Assembly (NCBI RefSeq): GCF_032854445.1
Contig: NC_088304.1
Coordinates: 1,240,001 to 1,304,000 of the forward strand
Reading direction: 5' to 3'
Origin: Liolophura sinensis
Lineage: Eukaryota; Mollusca; Polyplacophora; Chitonida; Chitonidae
DNA length: 64,000 bases
Shown: in pieces, positions 12,404 to 23,200 of the stretch
Numbering within the stretch: position 1 is the stretch's first letter
Layout: every line of letters begins with the position of its first letter
Program-made: the position numbers and the translations under genes
Notes under the pieces: model-generated
The model's database searches: none
What the model saw: the letters and a program-made list of their open reading frames with translations, nothing else
What the model was told of the DNA's origin: nothing

Positions 12404-15400
12404 GTGAGTTGTCAGTCTGAACTCATTCTTGGTGTTACTTCTGGACAACAAGTCTGAGTTTGTCCTCCATTCTTCTCTAGTTTTAAACACAAACTTAACG
12501 GTGAGTTCTCAGGACTGATATGTGGTGTTTCTGCTGGACAACAAGGTCTGAGTTTGTCCTCCTCCATTCTTTCTCTAGTTTCAAACATGCTATTAACAGT
12601 GAGTTCTCAAGACTGATATGTGGTGTTACTGCTGGACAACAAGTCTGAGTTTGTCCTCCTCCATTCTTTCTCTAGTTTTCAAACATGCTATTAACAGTGA
12701 GTTCTCAGGACTGATATGTGGTGTTACTGCTGGACAACAAGTCTGAGTTTGTCCTCCTCCATTCTTTCTCTAGTTTCAAACATGCTATTAACAGTGAGTT
12801 CTCAGGACTGATATTGTGTTACTGCTGGGACAACAAGTCTGAGTTTGTCCTTCTCCATTCTTCCTCTAGTTTCAAACACACACTTAACGGTGAGTTCTCA
12901 GGACTGATATGTAGTGTTACTGCTGGACAACACGTCTGAGTTTGTCTTTCTCCATTCTTCCTCTAGTTTCAAACACACACTTAACAGTGAGTTCTCAGGA
13001 CTGATGCATGGTGTTACTGCTGGACAACAAGTCTGAGTTTGTCCTCCTCCATTCTTCCTCTAGTTTCAAACACGCTATTAACAGTGAGTTCTCAGGACTG
13101 ATATGTGGTGTTACTGCTGGACAACAAGTCTGAGTTTGTCCTCCTCCATTCTTTCTCTAGTTTCAAACATGCTATTAACAGTGAGTTCTCAAGACTGATA
13201 TGTGGTGTTACTGCTGGACAACAAGTCTGAGTTTGTCCTCCTCCATTCTTTCTCTAGTTTCAAACACGCTATTAACAGTGAGTTCTCAAGACTGATATGT
13301 GGTGTTACTGCTGCACAACAAGTCTGAGTTTGTCCTCCTCCATTCTTTCTCTAGTTTCAAACATGCTATTAACAGTGAGTTCTCAAGACTGATATGTGGT
13401 GTTACTGCTGGACAACAAGTCTGAGTTTGTCCTCCTCCATTCTTTCTCTAATTTCAAACATTCACTTAACATTGAGCTGATGCGTGGTGTTATTGCTGGA
13501 CAACAAGTCTGTCTAAATCTTTGTACCCATCTCACTGGACTGACTGGAGTGTATGAGCCAGGAGTTTTGATCAAGAGTGTCTATGTGATTGTGTGTTTGA
13601 GTGATGTAGTAATCACATATGTGTACTTATCTGCCGCTTGATGTAAGCACGTTTAATGTTTTGATGGATTTATACCACCACTTTGTGTGCTGAAAATTTA
13701 ACATTGCTATCAGTATTATTTTGCTATCATAATTGTTATTATATCACGACAGTGTTGGTATATTCTAGATATATCACATAGTTTTATGCTGCCTCAAAGG
13801 GACGCCATTCCAGACGTACAGATATTTCATCCCGACTCACTGGTAATATACTGTCACTTGTCTACCAGCACTAGGCTTATTCATTTATTCTGCTTGCCAG
13901 ACTTTCAAGAAATTATTAAGTCAGCCAATTTCAAAATCTTTAAAGGCATAATCCGGCTCAGGATTAATCCCACTATTCCCACCACGGCAAAACGTCTTGC
14001 CCAGATGGTTGTCCTTCATCAGTGTACTGTTATAAGATTTTATGATAGGTATTTTTCATGAAGTGATCAAAGTGAAAACTGATGCCATTTTTCTTTGGAC
14101 TCACAGAAGTGCTGTCCGATCCAGCTGTCACATCAAAACTGGCAGACACGAAAGCAGCAGGAGAAGTGCGAGCTTTGGATGACTTCTACAGATGTTACAG
14201 AATGATCCTAATAGGGCTTTCTATGGGTGAGAGTGCCATGATCCAGTTATAGTCCTGGGCCACTTTCAGAAAGCTTAAATCGACTTTTCTGATCTTTTCT
14301 TGTAATTCTTGTCCCTAAATACTATGGCACGTCAGCCTACATGTAGGTAACATCTTTTACATAAAAAACTTTATGTTAAAAGAAATATGACTTGTTAAGT
14401 TTTGTGAATATGTATCCAGTGAAAACACTAACACAAACAGGACATGATCAGACTTTCTAATCTTACCTGTATACTGTAACATAGGTGTCTGAAAAAAGTC
14501 TCGCAAAAGCTTATGTAGAGTGGATGAAACAACGAACAGCTGAGCAGTTGGGAAGATGTTCCTGATGGAAAGTTTTCATTTTGCCTTTTGAACAAGGCGA
14601 GACATATGATCGTTAATTATGTCGAGAAAAGTTGCCTAACATTTACGCTATAAATCCCCCAACCTTTTCAGATATGAAGAGCAACTTTCAGTACAGTTCA
14701 TACACCTTTATAATGTGAATCTGCTTGAATAAACACCTTGAAAACATGCAAGAAGATTGAAGAATTACAGTATGACGAGCCACATAATACTGTAGGACTA
14801 TTTTTACCAGTAGTGACAAAAGAGTTGCAACTCCAAGCTCCCCTTTTGCAATGTTAAATCTGACTGTTTTATCTTGGTTTTCTCTTTCAGTATCAAGGCA
14901 GTAGAGAGGGCAGCAGAGTTACAGGGTATAGAAACCTTGATGGTTACAGATGAGCTTTTCAGGTAACTAAATGGCCTTCAGTATCACTTGTTTATTTATT
15001 TTATCAGTGTGTTGAGTGGCACTGGAGAAGAGTCAAATTCTACATTTTTTAGTTGTAAAATCCAGCCTGATAACTTGGGTTTCCTACCTCCTAACATGGG
15101 CCATTCCCTTAACCTGGGGCCTGTGTGCAAAACGACACGAAATCGTATAAGGCGACATCACAGGTAAAGCCGTCATTTGTGTTATTAAGGCTACTTGTTT
15201 AACCACAATATTTAGTTTATAACAGTATTTAATTTAATTTATTTATTTGATTGGTTTTTTATGCCCTGGTCAAGAATATTTCACTTATACAACGGTAGCA
15301 AGCATTATGATGGGAGGAACCCGGGAAGAGCCCAAAGGAAACCAACCATCATTCGCACGTTGCTGCAGACCTTCCCATGTATGACCGGAGAGGGAAGCAT

Positions 15401-15973
15401 CACAAGTTGGACTTGACTGTCTGGAACCACATTGATGAGAGGGTTCAGAATTATTGCTCTGCACTGACCCTGTTTAATTTAAAGACACAGAGCATGGTTA
15501 CTACATATTTGCATGCATAAAATTAGACCATTTTTGTAAATGTGTCGATTGTTTTTGACGGTGTTTTAATCTCCAGGTCAGCTGTTGTGGAGAAGAGGAA
15601 GCGGTATGTGAAGCTGGTGGACACGGTCAAAGATCTGGGGAGGAGATGTGAAAATATTCTCCAGCCTCCATGTCTCAGGAGAGCGTAAGTTATTTTACAT
15701 CACAGTTTTGTGGACAACCTTAGTAATTGGATGAAAATAATGCATCAGATTTTTGGTTAGCCATATACGCTTACATGTGAGTTTTGTTGAATGAAATTTG
15801 TTATCATTTAACAGTTAAGTGCAAAAAATGAAAAACACAATCAAATTAAATAACTGAGTGAATGGTGTGTTTGTATGTAAACAGAGCTGACTCAGCTGTC
15901 TGGCGTGGCGGCCATTTTGAGGTTCCCCATCCCTGATGAGGATGAAGATCAGGATTCGGAGGAGGAAAACTGA
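12285..15973 (+). CDS. PELO: pelota (Dom34 family), last five exons, 5' end outside window
   Basis: Five exons encode the C-terminal part of pelota, the eRF1-like factor that works with Hbs1 to release ribosomes stalled on mRNA (no-go decay). Exons: 12,285-12,403; 14,107-14,226; 14,891-14,962; 15,577-15,684; 15,885-15,973. Recognisable motifs in order are QFNEYMFQQAIK (end of the central eRF1-like domain), then from the C-terminal domain KLADTKAAGEV, ALDDFY, AFYG, TLMVTDELFR, IFSSLHVSGE, LSGVAAILRFP and an acidic tail ending in SEEEN. All introns are GT-AG and split codons rejoin correctly (for example G|AA, GG|T, AG|G, C|AG). However, exons 1, 2 and 4 have lengths out of phase by two, one and one bases, so the literal reading frame is broken four times. 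Either this copy is decaying or the assembly contains small indels. Retained introns rule out a processed pseudogene. The N-terminal exons must lie left of the 72-bp satellite. Confidence 0.88.
12404..13512 (+). repeat. pelota exon/intron-junction minisatellite, about 12 copies of about 96 bp
   Basis: Each unit contains about 67 bp matching the 3' end of the preceding pelota exon (tggacaacaagtctgagttt to aaacatgctattaaca), followed by the donor GTGAGT and about 25 bp of intron (tctcaggactgatatgtggt). Period is 96-97 bp (for example ctgctgg at 13,115 and 13,211). The exon-derived part still reads LLDNKSEFVLLHS then SFKHAIN without interruption. A new acceptor-like tract, ttctttctctag, has arisen inside the exonic part of most units. 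The last unit (about 13,490) is truncated. The array lies wholly within the pelota intron. Confidence 0.9.
13513..14106 (+). other. pelota intron, unique part
   Basis: AT-rich intronic sequence up to the acceptor ctcacag at 14,100-14,106. A 91-codon open frame at 13,786-14,061 has no recognisable domain or good splice context and is not called as a gene. Confidence 0.5.
14107..14226 (+). CDS. PELO: pelota exon b, one single-base deletion
   Basis: It reads EVLSDPAVTSKLADTKAAGEV and then RALDDFY, the most conserved start of the pelota C-terminal domain. After tacag one A appears to be missing (tacagatg where tacagaatg is expected). One frame over, MLQNDPNRAFYG continues to the donor gtgaga at 14,227. 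The 120-nt length is out of phase with its neighbours by exactly one base, which agrees. Confidence 0.87.
14227..14890 (+). other. pelota intron with dispersed repeat fragment
   Basis: Intron between exons b and c. At 14,723-14,770 it carries cttgaataaacacctt and gaagaattacag. The same pair of landmarks occurs at about 49,278-49,324, so a dispersed repeat is present. Confidence 0.5.
14891..14962 (+). CDS. PELO: pelota exon c
   Basis: An intact 72-nt exon between tctctttcag and gtaact. It encodes IKAVERAAELQGIETLMVT followed by DELFR, the helix and strand around the conserved DELFR motif of the pelota C-terminal domain. Confidence 0.9.
14963..15576 (+). other. pelota intron with antisense dispersed repeat
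   Basis: Intron between exons c and d. Most of 15,240-15,405 is a minus-orientation copy of the AAATA-tailed dispersed repeat described elsewhere in this window. The remainder shows nothing. Confidence 0.5.
15240..15405 (-). mobile_element. AAATA-tailed dispersed repeat, minus copy
   Basis: It reads in reverse: the tail complement atttatttgattgg, then gaatatttcacttatac, then attatgatgggaggaaccc and ctgcagaccttcccat. These are the complements of the cgtgggaaggtctg, ccataatg and gtgaaatattc landmarks of the plus-oriented copies. It is SINE- or MITE-like, non-autonomous, with no coding capacity. Confidence 0.7.
15577..15684 (+). CDS. PELO: pelota exon d, one single-base insertion
   Basis: It begins SAVVEKRKRYVKLVDTVKDLG in frame with DELFR. 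After ctgggg one extra A shifts the frame. One frame over, GDVKIFSSLHVSGE continues to the donor gtaagt at 15,685. The length (108 nt) is one base more than phase requires. Confidence 0.87.
15885..15973 (+). CDS. PELO: pelota last coding exon
   Basis: After the acceptor aaacag the exon reads QLTQLSGVAAILRFPIPDED and continues with an acidic tail EDQDSEEEN and TGA. The first two bases complete the Q codon of SGEQL split by the intron. The acidic C-terminus is typical of animal pelota proteins. Confidence 0.92.
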
Positions 15974-16660
15974 GGCCAGGTTCAGGGTGAGCAGAACTAC
16001 TCTCTGTGACCTCAAAATTCAGCGTTAACTGTTGCTTATTTTGTTTGATTCTGACTCCTGTTTGAGTTAGGTTTGTGATTTCTTTTGAAGGTAGGGTAAT
16101 GGAGAAGCTTCACCACCAAGTCATATTTTAGGTCATGACTGAAAATATGTTTATTGGATAAAACTTGACCAGACCCAGAACAAGTTCTCGTTGGGATTTT
16201 TGAAAAAAAATATTCTCGCATATTTCTCTTTCAGTGTTAATTTCTGGAAAATTCCTTTCCTTTCATTAACAAGATTTACCAAAAAAAAAAAAAAAAAACG
16301 TTAAATTCTCTAACGACCAATCCTGTCATTCTCTCTGTAAACTGTAATTCTCAGCCTTTTGGTGTGTTTGTAACATGTTCATTTAAGCATATTCTGAAGG
16401 CATTATTCTGTGAAGACTGATAAAATTATACTTTCTGTGAAGCCCTGAAATTGGCCAATCTCTCAGTTGTAGTTTTGTCTCCAAAGTCAAATATAAAATG
16501 TGCATATATTGCCCTTTTATATGCAAAAAAGTTGAGGAATTGGGGTAGGTAAGGTTAAAAATCTAGATCATATCATGCGCAACAAAGAATTTTTTAGGAT
16601 GGCCTTGGTTATGACCTTTATTTGGCTCTAAAAATGCCTTCTTTTAGGCATTGGTCTGGC
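15974..16660 (+). other. pelota 3' flank
   Basis: Probable 3' untranslated or flanking sequence. It contains a poly-A run near 16,281-16,298 and a dispersed repeat at 16,387-16,468 matching the complement of 49,203-49,262. No canonical polyadenylation signal close to the stop codon is certain. Confidence 0.45.
16387..16468 (+). repeat. dispersed repeat, inverted copy at 49,203
   Basis: It shares cattattctgtg, gataaaat, gtgaagccctg and attggccaatc, in this order, with the reverse complement of 49,203-49,262. Confidence 0.75.
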
Positions 16661-17392
16661 TTCAGTGTCAACACTGAGTGTGTAACAGTAGCTGCTTCTG
16701 TCAACACTGAATGTGTAACATTAGCTGCCTCTGTATCAACACTGAGTGTGGAACATTAGCTGCCTCTGTGTCAATACTGAGTGTGGAACATTAGCTGCCT
16801 CTGTGTCAACACTGAGTGTGTAGCGTTAGCTGCCTCTGTGTCAACACTAAGTGTGTAACATTAGCTGCCTCAGTGTCAACACTGAGTGTGTAACATTAGC
16901 TGCCTCAGTGTCAACACTGAGTGTGGAACATTAGCTGCCTCAGTGTCAACACTGAGTGTGGAACATTAGCCACCTCTGTCAACACTGAGTGTGTAACATT
17001 AGCTGCCTCTGTGTCAACACTGAGCGTGTAACATTAGCTGTCTCTGTGTCAACACTGAGTGTGGAACATAAGCTGCCTCAGTGTCAACACTGAGTGTGTA
17101 ACATTAGCTGCCTCTGTCAACACTGAGTGTGTAACATTAGCTGCCTCTGTCAACACTGAGTGTGGAACATTAGCTGCCTCTGTGTCAACACTGAGTGTGG
17201 AACATTAGCTGCCTCTGTGTCAACACTGAGTGTGGAACATTAGCTGCCTCTGTGTCGACACTGAGTGTGGAACATTAGCTGCCTCTGTATCAACACTGAG
17301 TGTGGAACATTAGCTGCCTCTGTGTCAACACTGAGTGTGTAACATTAGCTGCCTCTGTGTCAACACTGAGTGTGGAACATTAGCTGCCTCTG
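16661..17392. repeat. 35-bp minisatellite, about 21 copies
   Basis: The unit is tgtgtcaacactgagtgtgg followed by aacattagctgcctc (for example starts at 17,181 and 17,216). Some units lack tgtg and are 31 bp. Each contains ACACT-G-AGTGT, a short interrupted palindrome. Confidence 0.95.
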
Positions 17393-17461
17393 GCATATTC
17401 TTGGATGGATTTCCCTTACAGCAGTCTTCCTTGATTCATCTTTATGCCGGGTTGCCAAGTA

Positions 17462-17585
17462 TCGTGGGTTTCCACCAGGCTCTGTCCAGTTTCCTGAACC
17501 ATAATGCTTGCCACTGTCATATACTAATAAATTAGATATTGTTGGGCATGGCGTAAAGCTCAAACTGAATGAATAAATCAATAAA
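17462..17585 (+). mobile_element. AAATA-tailed dispersed repeat, degenerate copy
   Basis: It contains gtgggtttccaccaggctct, ccataatgcttgccac and ggcatggcgtaaagctc followed by gaatgaataaatcaataaa, which matches the landmark order of the family. It directly abuts the 35-bp array. Confidence 0.65.
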
Positions 17586-17765
17586 CTCACCCTGCAATGT
17601 GTCAGTGCGACTAGTTCAAGTAAATCATCCATTTGAGTTAAATTGGTAACATCGGAAGTCACATTTGTTTAAGTTAGTCAATTCTGCTACTTTTTGTTTC
17701 TAAAGGCATGTAACGAAAATTCTACACCCATGTGCAGTATACGTAATATGTGTTGTTCTTTATAG

Positions 17766-17852
17766 GTCAATGCAATTATCAAACTGTGGGATGTGAGATT
17801 TACTGATGCACTCCATACGATGGACCAGAAAGACAAAACAATTGACAACTGA
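17766..17852 (+). CDS. possible exon, low confidence
   Basis: After the acceptor-like ttgttctttatag an open frame reads VNAIIKLWDVRFTDALHTMD, then QKDKTIDN and TGA. It could be a terminal exon or a fortuitous frame. No partner exon with a clear splice donor was identified; pelota ends about 1.8 kb upstream. The protein is not recognised. Confidence 0.2.
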   Translation, partial: VNAIIKLWDVRFTDALHTMDQKDKTIDN

Positions 17853-19483
17853 CCAGCGTTATTCCATATTAGTAAGCTATTCAGTGGTTCTGAGCATTGT
17901 AAGGGAATGACCTTAGAGTGAACCAGTACAATTGCATACCTATACACAAAGGTATATGTACTTGTGTGTAAGTAACCGGGTGGAATTGCATGTGGACGTA
18001 GGTGATGTCTTGTGTTTGGTACAAACAGACAAATGGGATTATATGGACTAATATACCGTACAAGAACGATTGAAAATGAGGATTTTCCTATTTTAAGGTA
18101 TTGGTACATAAATTACTCTTGATTTGAGGATATAGACTGTACAATCAAGATGAAGGACTAATCTAAAAGACTGTGTTTACAACATTACTAAACCAAACAA
18201 GCAAGATGGCAGTAGGTCACCCCATCACACTTACATAAGGCTCATAACACACCACTATGTTTCTCCTTAACTTTCATCCATTAGACTGGCTGATGTGGTC
18301 GCAAAATGGTGTATATGGCGATTAGTCATTTAGAACCTTCTTTTAGTATATCTTAAAGATAAAGAAAACATTAATGACTACGGGATGACCATGACACGCT
18401 CTCCAGCAAAATGGTTCAGTTTATTTTTTTAAGAATTCTTTCAACAAAGTAAAATACATTTGAAACATTGGATTCCACGTCGGTATTTTCTGACTATATT
18501 GTGACCAGCCAAGTGACATTTTTAGGAGCCAGTTAAGATGGTCACTAAAGCAGTCCTTTTTAATGCCTGTTAGCACAGTTTGACTGGCTGGTGTGGGAGA
18601 TAGGCAAGTCCAGGCGATGCCTTATCTAATTTGAATTTAGGTGTGGTATATTTACTCAAGCGTGACCAAGGCTGCAAGTTTTAACCCAAGAAACCTTATT
18701 TCAACTGTCGCCATTGTAAACAATTAAACATCAGTGATGGTGTATATTGTTGTACAATTTGTAAGCGAAGTCCAACTTACAAACTATGTAGAAAAAGTCG
18801 TGGTTTTGCCTTTAATATATAACTTGTTCCTGAAACAGATGACCGTTCTGCAAAGCTGTCTCGATGCTGCCTTTCGACAATGCTGCCACTATTTTCAATA
18901 GTGACGTATCTCTTCATTGTATGTTGTCGTGGAGATAGCGTCAGGTCAGTTTGCAGCTGCTTGTTATATCAGGCCCGTGAGCTACATGTGGAAGCAATTT
19001 GTCATATTAAAACCATTGAACTTTAAAATGAAATATAAAGTTTTAAGAAATTTAATTTCATACGAAATGTATATATGCTCTGAAGATCCTTGTAAATATA
19101 TCTGTACGCTAATGGTCATCTATTATTTAAATGAATACACGTAGATTTATCTATGTGGATTTAAATTTGTTAGCATTTGAAATGCTACTTAATCCAAGAA
19201 ATAAAAAAATTCAAAACTTTGAATTTTCGGAATTCAACTGTATAAAAAGGGTTGAGCTGACATTCAGAGAATATAAGCAGCCATCTCTGACAACTATTTG
19301 GAATTATTCTATGGTTTATATATGTATATTTATAAAATTGAAATGTATATTTAAGAGCTGTTTGTCTCCGCAACGATGTGACATAAATTGATGTAGTATG
19401 ATGGCAGTTATTTGCAAATAAAGAAATTGTTGCACAAAACTAATTGGTGGTCTTATAAATAATGGAAGTGGGTTTTGTTTAGG
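17853..19483. other. AT-rich intergenic stretch
   Basis: No convincing gene is seen. Short open frames on both strands lack recognisable domains. An AATAAA at about 19,419 could be a polyadenylation signal but cannot be tied to a coding exon. Confidence 0.4.
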
Positions 19484-20092
19484 TCGTCGAATACCAATGG
19501 TGGGTTTTCCCCGGTTTCGTGGGTTATGTTCGATTCACAATACAGTCACTCCCCTCCTCCCCCCCCCCCCCCCACACACACACATCGGTTTCCACCAACA
19601 ACCATGATGCTGGCCGCCGTCGTAGTAGTGAAATATTCTTTAGTATGGCATAAAACGCCGATCTGCATTCGTTGTGAGTTCAAGTGAGGTTAAAGTCCAG
19701 CTCCTGCGTGGGAAGGTCTGCCGGCAATCCTGGATTGTCATGGGTTATGTGGGCCCCCCTCACCCCCCCCCCCCCCCCCACACACACACACCGGTTTCCA
19801 CCAACAACCATAATGCTGGCCGCCGTCCTATTTAATGAAATATTCTTTAGTGTGGCGTAAAACGCCGATCTGCATTCGTTGTGAGTTCAAGTGAGGTTAA
19901 AGTCCAGCTCCTGCGTGGGAAGGTCTGCCAGCAATCCTGGATGTCCGTGGGATATATCGGATTCCACCACCCCTGCCCCCACACCGGTTTCCAGCCACTA
20001 TAATGCTGGCCGCCTTCGGCAATATTCTGAGTACACCGTAAACCACCAATCAAATAAATAAATAAAACGTCGATCAAATCAATAAATAAAAT
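19484..20092 (+). mobile_element. three head-to-tail copies of the AAATA-tailed dispersed repeat
   Basis: The landmark ggtttcca occurs at 19,587, 19,793 and 19,986, each followed by aatgctggccgcc and then gaaatattctttagt or aatattctgagt. The first two copies continue with the cgtaaaacgccgatc motif, and the third with gtaaaccaccaatc and an AAATA tail. The copies are separated by gtgagttcaagtgaggtt and cgtgggaaggtctgcc. Two copies carry a long poly-C and (CA)n run, a likely place for assembly length error. Confidence 0.8.
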
Positions 20093-20209
20093 GAATAGGA
20101 ATTAAGGACGTGTGAAATTCCGATCATGATGTTCTTTCACTGAAGTAACAAAATGTCATGTCAATCATCCAAAGATGGTATCCTGCTGTTTAGAAAACTG
20201 TGTGGGTTT

Positions 20210-23200
20210 TTCATGCTACAATGACGCGGAATTTGTTCCCTTGCCAACTGATGATATAATTAGGACAGGATATTGTCATGCAGCTACATGACGCGGAACT
20301 TGTTCCGTTGCCAGCTGATGATATAATTAGAACAAGATATGTCATGCATCCACATGACGCGGAACTTGTTCCCTTACCAACTGATGATATAATTAGGACA
20401 GGATATTGTCATGCAGCCACATGACGCGGAACTTGTTCCCTTACCAACTGATGATATAATTAGGACAGGATATTGTCATGCAGCCACATGACACGGAACT
20501 TGTTCCCTTACCAACTGATGATATAATTAGGACAGGATATTGTCATGCAGCCACATGACACGGAACTTGTTCCCTTACCAACTGATGATATAATTAGGAC
20601 AGGATATTGTCATGCAGCCACATGACGCGGAACTTGTTCCCTTACCAACTGATGATATAATTAGGACAGGATATTGTCATGCAGCCACATGACGCGGAAT
20701 TTGTTCCCTTACCAACTGATGATATAATTAGGACAGGATATTGTCATGCAGCCACATGACGCGGAACTTGTTCTGTTACCAACTGATGATATAATTAGAA
20801 CAAGATATGTCATGCAGCCACATGACGCGGAATTTGTTCCCTTACCAACTGATGATATAATTAGAACTGGATATTGTCATGCAGCCACATGACGCGGAAC
20901 TTGTTCCCTTACCAACTGATGATATAATTAGAACAGGATATTATCATGCAGCCACATGACGCGGAATTTGTTCCGTTGCCAACTGATGATATAATTAGAA
21001 CAAGATATGTCATGCAGCCACATGACGCGGAATTTGTTCCCTTACCAACTGATGATAGAATTAGAACTGGATATTGTCATGCAGCCACATGACGCGGAAC
21101 TTGTTCCCTTACCAACTGATGATATAATTAGGACTGGATATTGTCATGCAGCCACATGACGCGGAACTTGTTCTGTTACCAGCTGATGATATAATTAGAA
21201 CAAGATATGTCATGCAGCCACATGACGCGGAACTTGTTCCCTTACCAACTGATGATATAATTAGAACTGGATATTGTCATGCAGCCACATGACACGGAAC
21301 TTGTTCCCTTACCAACTGATGATATAATTAGAACAGGATATTATCATGCAGCCACATGACGCGGAATTTGTTCCCTTGCCAACTGATGATATAATTAGGA
21401 CTGGATATTGTCATGCAGCCACATGACGCAGAACTTGTTCCGTTGCCAACTGATGATATAATTAGAGCAAGATATGTCATGCAGCCACATGACACGGAAC
21501 TTGTTCCCTTACCAACTGATGATATAATTAGGACAGGATATTGTCATGCAGCCACATGACGCGGAACTTGTTCCCTTACCAACTGATGATATAATTAGGA
21601 CTGGATATTGTCATGCAGCCACATGACGCGGAACTTGTTCCCTTACCAACTGATGATATAATTAGAGCAAGATATGTCATGCAGCCACATGACACGGAAC
21701 TTGTTCTGTTACCATCTGATGATACAATTAGAACAAGATACTGTCATGCAGCCACATGACGCGGAACTTGTTCCCTTACCAACTGATGATATAATTAGGA
21801 CAGGATATTGTCATGCAGCCACATGACGTGGAACTTGTTCCCTTACCAACTGATGATATAATTAGAGCAAGATATGTCATGCAGCCACATGACACGGAAC
21901 TTGTTCCCTTACCAACTGATGATATAATTAGGACTGGATATTGTCATGCAGCCACATGACGCGGAACTTGTTCTGTTACCAGCTGATGATATAATTAGAA
22001 CAAGATATGTCATGCAGCCACATGACGCGGAACTTGTTCCCTTACCAACTGATGATATAATTAGAACTGGATATTGTCATGCAGCCACATGACGCGGAAC
22101 TTGTTCCCTTACCAACTGATGATATAATTAGGACAGGATATTGTCATGCAGCCACATGACACGGAACTTGTTCCCTTACCAACTGATGATATAATTAGGA
22201 CAGGATATTGTCATGCAGCCACATGACGTGGAACTTGTTCCCTTACCAACTGATGATATAATTAGGACAGGATATTGTCATGCAGCCACATGACGCGGAA
22301 TTTGTTCCCTTACCAACTGATGATATAATTAGGACTGGATATTGTCATGCAGCCACATGACGCGGAACTTGTTCTGTTACCAACTGATGATATAATTAGA
22401 ACAAGATATGTCATGCAGCCACATGACGCGGAATTTGTTCCCTTACCAACTGATGATATAATTAGAACTGGATATTATCATGCAGCCACATGACGCGGAA
22501 TTTGTTCCGTTGCCAACTGATGATATAATTAAAACAAGATATGTCATGCAGCCACATGACGCGGAATTTGTTCCCTTACCAACTGATGATATAATTAGAA
22601 CTGGATATTGTCATGCAGCCACATGACGCGGAACTTGTTCCCTTACCAACTGATGATATAATTAGGACTGGATATTATCATGCAGCCACATGACGCGGAA
22701 CTTGTTCTGTTACCAGCTGATGATATAATTAGAACAAGATATGTCATGCAGCCACATGACGCGGAACTTGTTCCCTTACCAACTGATGATATAATTAGAA
22801 CTGGATATTGTCATGCAGCCACATGACACGGAACTTGTTCCCTTACCAACTGATGATATAATTAGAACAGGATATTGTCATGCAGCCACATGACGCGGAA
22901 CTTGTTCCCTTACCAACTGATGATATAATTAGGACTGGATATTATCATGCAGCCACATGACGCGGAACTTGTTCTGTTACCAGCTGATGATATAATTAGA
23001 GCAAGATATGTCATGCAGCCACATGACGCGGAATTTGTTCCCTTGCCAACTGATGATATAATTAGGACTGGATATTGTCATGCAGCCACATGACGCAGAA
23101 CTTGTTCCGTTGCCAACTGATGATATAATTAGAGCAAGATATGTCATGCAGCCACATGACACGGAACTTGTTCCCTTACCAACTGATGATATAATTAGGA

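Noticed and set aside
13786-14061. 91-codon open frame in a pelota intron
   Set aside because: It resembles no protein I know, overlaps no good splice sites in phase and lies between two true pelota exons.
12285-15973. Processed pseudogene of pelota
   Set aside because: Introns with correct GT-AG sites are retained in all five exons, so it did not arise from a reverse-transcribed mRNA.
17687-18109. 140-codon minus-strand open frame
   Set aside because: No domain or splice support, and the weak exon-like segment on the opposite strand (17,766-17,852) competes for the same place. Both may be chance.
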